Source: Nitrospira sp. MA-1 | Lineage (GTDB): Bacteria; Nitrospirota; Nitrospiria; Nitrospirales; UBA8639 | Length of the DNA stretch: 64,000 nucleotides | Direction of reading: 5' to 3' | NCBI GenBank assembly: GCA_032139905.1 | Contig: JAQJDB010000007.1 | Span: forward strand, 930,001 to 994,000 | Shown: piece by piece, positions 60,401 to 64,000 of the stretch | Numbering within the stretch: position 1 is the first letter of the stretch | Layout: each line of letters begins with the position of its first letter | Position numbers and translations under genes: made by a program | Notes under the pieces: model-generated | Database searches by the model: none | The model's input: only the letters and a program-made list of their open reading frames with translations | Told to the model about the DNA's origin: nothing

Positions 60401-61825
60401 ATGGCCGGATCGTTTCTGAATCAGGATTCTAATTCTGACGTGTCCTTGAGTGCGCGGATTGAAGGATTAACGTTTCTGGCGCATCATTTGGATGAGCCGG
60501 TCGTGATTTTCAATCCTCGGAAGGAATTAGTGTATGCCAATCCCGCGGCCAATAAAATTGCGAAAGACTGCCCATTAATTCCTTCACCATCCATTCCTTC
60601 TTCCGATTCACTCGTTTCCAACCCTCAAACTCCCTGTGACCCCTGTCACGCAATGGAACTGTTTCAGGCTGATATGCAAGTTCAGGATACATTCTCCTGT
60701 CCGTCCCCTTCTCCCGTTGCCACGCCTGGATGTCCGTTTCCACGCGCGGTGCCATTGAAAAGCGGGACCGGCATGACCCATTTTGCCATATTGATGGGGG
60801 CTCGTGGGAGTGAGACCGTTATGGTGGCTCCACCGGACCAGGTATCATCGGATCTGTCACTACAGCAGCATGGGGATTCCTTCCCGGAGACTTTTCCCCG
60901 GACGATCATAGGAGACAGTGAGCCGATTCAACGATTGGTGGAAATGGTTCGATTGATTGCGGCGAGTGAGGCCACGGTGCTCATCCAAGGAGAAAGTGGA
61001 ACCGGTAAGGAATTGGTGGCGAAAACCATTCATGCCTTGAGTCGTCGATGCCTCCGGCCCTTTGTTGTGGTGGAATGTAGCGCATTGCCCGAAACCTTGC
61101 TTGAAAGCGAATTATTCGGCCATGTGCGTGGATCCTTTACCGGAGCGGTTGCCGATCGAAAAGGCTTGTTTGAAGAAGCCGAAGGCGGCACGATTTTTTT
61201 GGATGAAATTTCCGATACCACTCCTGCATTCCAAGCCCGTTTACTTCGCGTTTTGCAGGAAGGCGAAATCAAACCCGTGGGGAGTAATGTATCCATTAAG
61301 GTGAATGTGAGGGTCATCTCCGCCGGCAATAAGCCTCTGGAAGGTCTTGTGGCAACCAAGTTGTTTCGTGCCGATTTATACTATCGACTCGCCGTCCTCC
61401 CGCTAACCGTGCCGCCGTTAAGGGAGCGGAGAGAAGATGTCCACCTGTTGGTGAAGCATTTTCTGGTGCAATCCGCCAAAAAGCATGGGCGCAATCCGAT
61501 GGATGTCAGTCCGGATGCCCAAACGGCACTGGCACAGCATCCGTGGCCTGGGAATGTCCGGGAGTTAGAAAACTTGATTGAACGGGCGGTGGTCACCAGC
61601 CGGCATTCCACAATTGAAGTAAAAGATTTGTTTGCCGATCATCCGTTGCAACCAGGCAAAAACGATTTGAGTTCGATCGGGAAAACTGCTCGTCAGGAAG
61701 CCGAACGGTCAAGAATCCTCCAAGCCCTTCGGGATGCGAAGGGAGATAAGACCCGCGCAGCCCGCACCTTGAGTATTAGTCGCTCCAGCCTCTACAACAA
61801 AATACGGGACTATCACATTTCGTAA
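60401..61825 (+). CDS. Sigma-54-dependent activator with Cys-rich PAS-like sensor
   Basis: 474 residues. Residues about 15-140 form a PAS-like sensor with C57, C79, C82, C100 and C111. The AAA+ domain starts near 170: Walker A GESGTGKE at 197-204, sigma-54 contact loop GSFTGA at 244-249 (consensus GAFTGA), Walker B GGTIFLDEI at 262-270, and WPGNVRELENLIERAVVTSR. A Fis-type helix-turn-helix ends the protein (KTRAARTLSISRSSLYNKIR). The cysteines suggest a redox or metal signal. A sigma-54 promoter precedes the next gene, the multicopper oxidase, its likely target. GAAAGG lies before the ATG. Confidence 0.93.
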   Translation: MAGSFLNQDSNSDVSLSARIEGLTFLAHHLDEPVVIFNPRKELVYANPAANKIAKDCPLIPSPSIPSSDSLVSNPQTPCDPCHAMELFQADMQVQDTFSCPSPSPVATPGCPFPRAVPLKSGTGMTHFAILMGARGSETVMVAPPDQVSSDLSLQQHGDSFPETFPRTIIGDSEPIQRLVEMVRLIAASEATVLIQGESGTGKELVAKTIHALSRRCLRPFVVVECSALPETLLESELFGHVRGSFTGAVADRKGLFEEAEGGTIFLDEISDTTPAFQARLLRVLQEGEIKPVGSNVSIKVNVRVISAGNKPLEGLVATKLFRADLYYRLAVLPLTVPPLRERREDVHLLVKHFLVQSAKKHGRNPMDVSPDAQTALAQHPWPGNVRELENLIERAVVTSRHSTIEVKDLFADHPLQPGKNDLSSIGKTARQEAERSRILQALRDAKGDKTRAARTLSISRSSLYNKIRDYHIS

Positions 61826-61935
61826 TCTGCCACGGTTTTTCTTGTCCCCAAAATCCCCATTTTAGTTTTTTTCTTGTCCATTTTTTTGGACGCACAACTG
61901 GTTGATTTTTTGTTGAAATTTTTCGCGCATTGAAA

Positions 61936-61961
61936 AGAATGTCAAATGTGTTGGACATTCT
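61936..61961. promoter_or_regulatory. Candidate activator-binding palindrome (UAS)
   Basis: AGAATGTC at 61936-61943 and GACATTCT at 61954-61961 are perfect eight-base arms around ten bases. The site lies about 95-120 bases upstream of the sigma-54 promoter, the usual distance for enhancer sites of NtrC-type activators. GTCCA/TGGAC half-sites and two copies of tttttcttgtcc lie just upstream (about 61837-61890). Confidence 0.5.
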
Positions 61962-62055
61962 GCCCTGTTGGGCGATTTTCCATTTCTTCCTGCCTATCTC
62001 CTGAAGTCCCCTCCAGTACCGACTTCTGCGTTTTGTAGCATGGATGAGTGTTCGT

Positions 62056-62070
62056 TGGCATCGATGTTGC
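62056..62070 (+). promoter_or_regulatory. Sigma-54 (-24/-12) promoter
   Basis: TGGCAT-cgatg-TTGC fits the consensus TGGCAC-N5-TTGC with one mismatch; the invariant GG and GC are ten bases apart. Transcription would start near 62082, leaving a leader of about 205 bases before the multicopper oxidase ATG. A weaker -24/-12-like site, CGGCAC-ttaat-TGGC, lies at 62155-62169. Confidence 0.6.
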
Positions 62071-62124
62071 GGGGTCAATGAATTGCCGGCGCTGGTTTGG
62101 GTGTGATGGACCGGCCTCCGAAAT

Positions 62125-62192
62125 GCCCGACCTCTCAAAGAGGAATTCTGGCGTCGGCACTTAATTGGCACTCAAAGGGTAGGAGGTCGGGC
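62125..62192 (+). promoter_or_regulatory. Long inverted repeat in the oxidase leader
   Basis: GCCCGACCTC at 62125-62134 is the exact complement of GAGGTCGGGC at 62183-62192, with 48 bases between. It would form a stable stem in the leader RNA, or it could be two half-sites of an operator. The loop contains the weaker sigma-54-like site. Confidence 0.45.
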
Positions 62193-62288
62193 TGTTCTTC
62201 GAGATACCGGAAATGTTGAAACGAGTTGGTTGGTTGAGAGTAAAAAAAACTGAAGTTTTATTCACCCCATAAGTAAGGAGGCCGGAGA

Positions 62289-64000
62289 ATGTATCACGGC
62301 AAGAGTAGATTTCTCACTGCGTCGGTATTTTTGGCGCTGATGGGAGGGGGGACCTTCTGGGCTTCCCCATCCTTTGTCAGTGCGGAAAATGCCTCTCCTC
62401 CACATGCCCACCAGACAGGGATGCCCTCGCAGTCTCCTGGTTGGGCAGAACAGCTCAAGGGCCAGACCATTGTGGAAGATGCGATGGAAGGTCGAGCGGA
62501 ACGGGCGGCTCTGGTTGAGCAGCAGCATCAACGCATGATGCAGCAAATGCAGAAAGACATGGAGCATAAGGGTGCCGATACGGGTGCGTTCGATTCCATG
62601 TCGATGATTCATCAATATGGCGGAGGCCCTGAAAACGGCTTGCTGGCGAGTACGGTCGGTGCCGAGCCGGTATCCATGAATGGGGGGCTCTGTCCCAAGA
62701 CCGCACCTGTCCGGAATTACGATGTGGCAGCGATCAACGTGGAAATCAGTTTGAATCAATGGCTGGATTATTATCCGGGATACATGTATGCCTTGACCGA
62801 AAATATTGACAAGATTCGTGAGGAAGAAGCCAAAAATGCCGCAGCACGGGAAGCGGAAGGGCATGCGGATCCGGGAGCCGTCAAAAACGGGATTCAGGAT
62901 CAGTGGATTCAACCGTTGGTGATTCGCGGAAATCAAGGCGATTGCGTCAAAATCACTCTCCGGAACCAGTTGGAATTTGGCGAAGAAGTCAGTTTGCACA
63001 TTAATGGTTCGGATATGGTTATGAGCCAAACCGGTCAACCGGCGCTCACCACGAATCCTGACACGGTGGCGGAGGAAGGCCAGGCCATTGAAATGGAGTG
63101 GTACATCCATCCCGATACGCAAGAAGGCGGAAAGCAATTTCATACCTTCAGCAATGATCGAGAGCTAACAGTCATGGGGCTGTTCGGTGTCTTTGTCGTA
63201 GAACCCCGTGGATCGAAATATTATGAACCCTTAGGCACGGGACCAGCCACCGAAGCCACGAGTGGATGGCAGGTGATGATCGATAATGAGGACGGTCCGG
63301 ACTTTCGGGAATTTGTCCTGATTTATCATGAGGTCGGTGATGAAGCTTTCCGTCCCGTTAATAAGCATGGAGATTTCCTGCCACAACGGGATCCCCTTAC
63401 CGATGCCTACCGTCCGGGTGCGCGGGCGCTCAACTATCGCAGTGAGCCGTTCGGCATCAATAACATGCATGTGCAACATGAGTATTTCGGGTTTGAAGAT
63501 GAATCGATGGCGTATGATGCCTATACCTTCGGCGATGCGGCTCCGACCATTCCACGAAGTTATTTGGGAGATCCTGCTAAATTCCGTGTGGTGCATGGCG
63601 GATCGGAAGTCTTCCATTCGCATCATCCTCATGGTGGGTCGATTCGATGGCAACGCAGCCCACGGGCAACCCAAATGCCTGTCTGGAATACCGGGCAAAA
63701 CGGGCCGGTGAAATATCCCATCGTCCGTACGAAGTCCGACCGGGTTGATGTGGAAGCCATTGGGCCATCGGAAGCGTTGGATCTGGAAACCGAATGCGGT
63801 TCGGGTCTGTGTCAATGGTTGGCGGGAGATTTTCTCTTCCATTGCCATGTGGCGCATCACTATGTGGCCGGGATGTGGGGCTACTGGCGCGTCTATAACA
63901 GCATGCAAGAGCCTGGGTATCAAAATGACGTGATGGCGCCGTTACGGGAATTGCCGGATCGGATCGGCCGAATCCACAAGTCGGTAACATCGGATCAACT
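62289..64000 (+). CDS. Periplasmic multicopper oxidase, C-terminus cut by window end
   Basis: The first 570 codons are seen; no stop before 64000. A signal peptide (FLTASVFLALMGGGTFWASP...VSA) is followed by a Met/His/Gln-rich segment (about 60-95: HQRMMQQMQKDMEHK). Cupredoxin-type domains follow; VFHSHHPHGG (about 440) and FHCHVAHHYVAGMWGYWRV (from about 517) carry the H-x-H and HCHxxxHxxxGM copper ligands of the trinuclear and type 1 centres. The N-terminal copper motif is less standard (FHTFSNDRELTVMGLFG). It oxidises a substrate with O2; metal, phenol or other donor is undetermined. AAGGAGG lies seven bases before the ATG. Confidence 0.88.
   Translation, partial: MYHGKSRFLTASVFLALMGGGTFWASPSFVSAENASPPHAHQTGMPSQSPGWAEQLKGQTIVEDAMEGRAERAALVEQQHQRMMQQMQKDMEHKGADTGAFDSMSMIHQYGGGPENGLLASTVGAEPVSMNGGLCPKTAPVRNYDVAAINVEISLNQWLDYYPGYMYALTENIDKIREEEAKNAAAREAEGHADPGAVKNGIQDQWIQPLVIRGNQGDCVKITLRNQLEFGEEVSLHINGSDMVMSQTGQPALTTNPDTVAEEGQAIEMEWYIHPDTQEGGKQFHTFSNDRELTVMGLFGVFVVEPRGSKYYEPLGTGPATEATSGWQVMIDNEDGPDFREFVLIYHEVGDEAFRPVNKHGDFLPQRDPLTDAYRPGARALNYRSEPFGINNMHVQHEYFGFEDESMAYDAYTFGDAAPTIPRSYLGDPAKFRVVHGGSEVFHSHHPHGGSIRWQRSPRATQMPVWNTGQNGPVKYPIVRTKSDRVDVEAIGPSEALDLETECGSGLCQWLAGDFLFHCHVAHHYVAGMWGYWRVYNSMQEPGYQNDVMAPLRELPDRIGRIHKSVTSDQ

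Noticed and set aside
60635-60649. CxxCH (CDPCH) in the sigma-54 activator as a haem c site
   Set aside because: The protein has no signal peptide and is cytoplasmic, so covalent haem c attachment is not expected; a metal or redox role of the cysteines is more likely.
1-64000. rRNA, tRNA, tmRNA, RNase P RNA, CRISPR arrays, insertion-sequence transposases or integrases
   Set aside because: None was recognised on either strand; the inserted cargo regions carry no recognisable mobility gene.

Overview
The window looks like chromosome of a Gram-negative bacterium of roughly balanced base composition. Signal peptides, porin and outer-membrane-type proteins, periplasmic haem and copper proteins, ScpAB, FtsH and a DHH-CBS-poly(A) polymerase fusion all point this way. 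The mix of P460-like and pentahaem cytochromes, a multicopper oxidase and large PKD surface proteins fits a Nitrospira-type (Nitrospirota) nitrifier best. That assignment is an inference from gene content; no rRNA, tRNA or nxr gene is present to fix it.

Layout. 1-5.8 kb is mostly minus strand: the start of an SDR oxidoreductase, a hairpin-rich mosaic element, a compact operon of antitoxin, RelE-type toxin, unknown protein and membrane zinc peptidase, then a phosphoenolpyruvate mutase fused to a nucleotidyltransferase, a parvulin, an unknown protein and a YajD nuclease. 6-12.3 kb holds a YchJ protein, a candidate structured RNA, a 725-residue secreted repeat protein, a DUF4112 membrane protein and a porin.

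12.3-24.4 kb is the accessory part. Diverged, broken copies of the 3' ends of yaiI and of an MFS transporter gene lie on the far side of inserted cargo: a hydrolase/outer-membrane pair, a DUF4160/DUF2442 pair and a trypsin/FGE-like fusion. AT-rich genes, including a pentapeptide-repeat membrane protein, lie between.

24.4-43.4 kb is mainly housekeeping: tRNA nucleotidyltransferase-type fusion, a histone-like basic/acidic protein, peroxiredoxin, scpA-scpB, a giant FAD/Fe-S dehydrogenase, rmuC, ftsH, several small domain-of-unknown-function genes and a frameshifted bestrophin gene.

43.4-55.8 kb carries a P460-like cytochrome, two PKD proteins sharing one C-terminal module, a phospholipase C/P1-nuclease-like secreted enzyme, pdxB and a cupredoxin/carboxypeptidase-regulatory periplasmic protein. 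56.5-64 kb has a sugar nucleotidyltransferase, then a redox cluster: PH-domain protein, membrane cytochrome-b-like protein, pentahaem cytochrome c, receiver protein, sigma-54 activator and a multicopper oxidase running off the window. A good -24/-12 sigma-54 promoter and an upstream palindrome stand between the activator and the oxidase, so control of the oxidase by that activator is the simplest reading.
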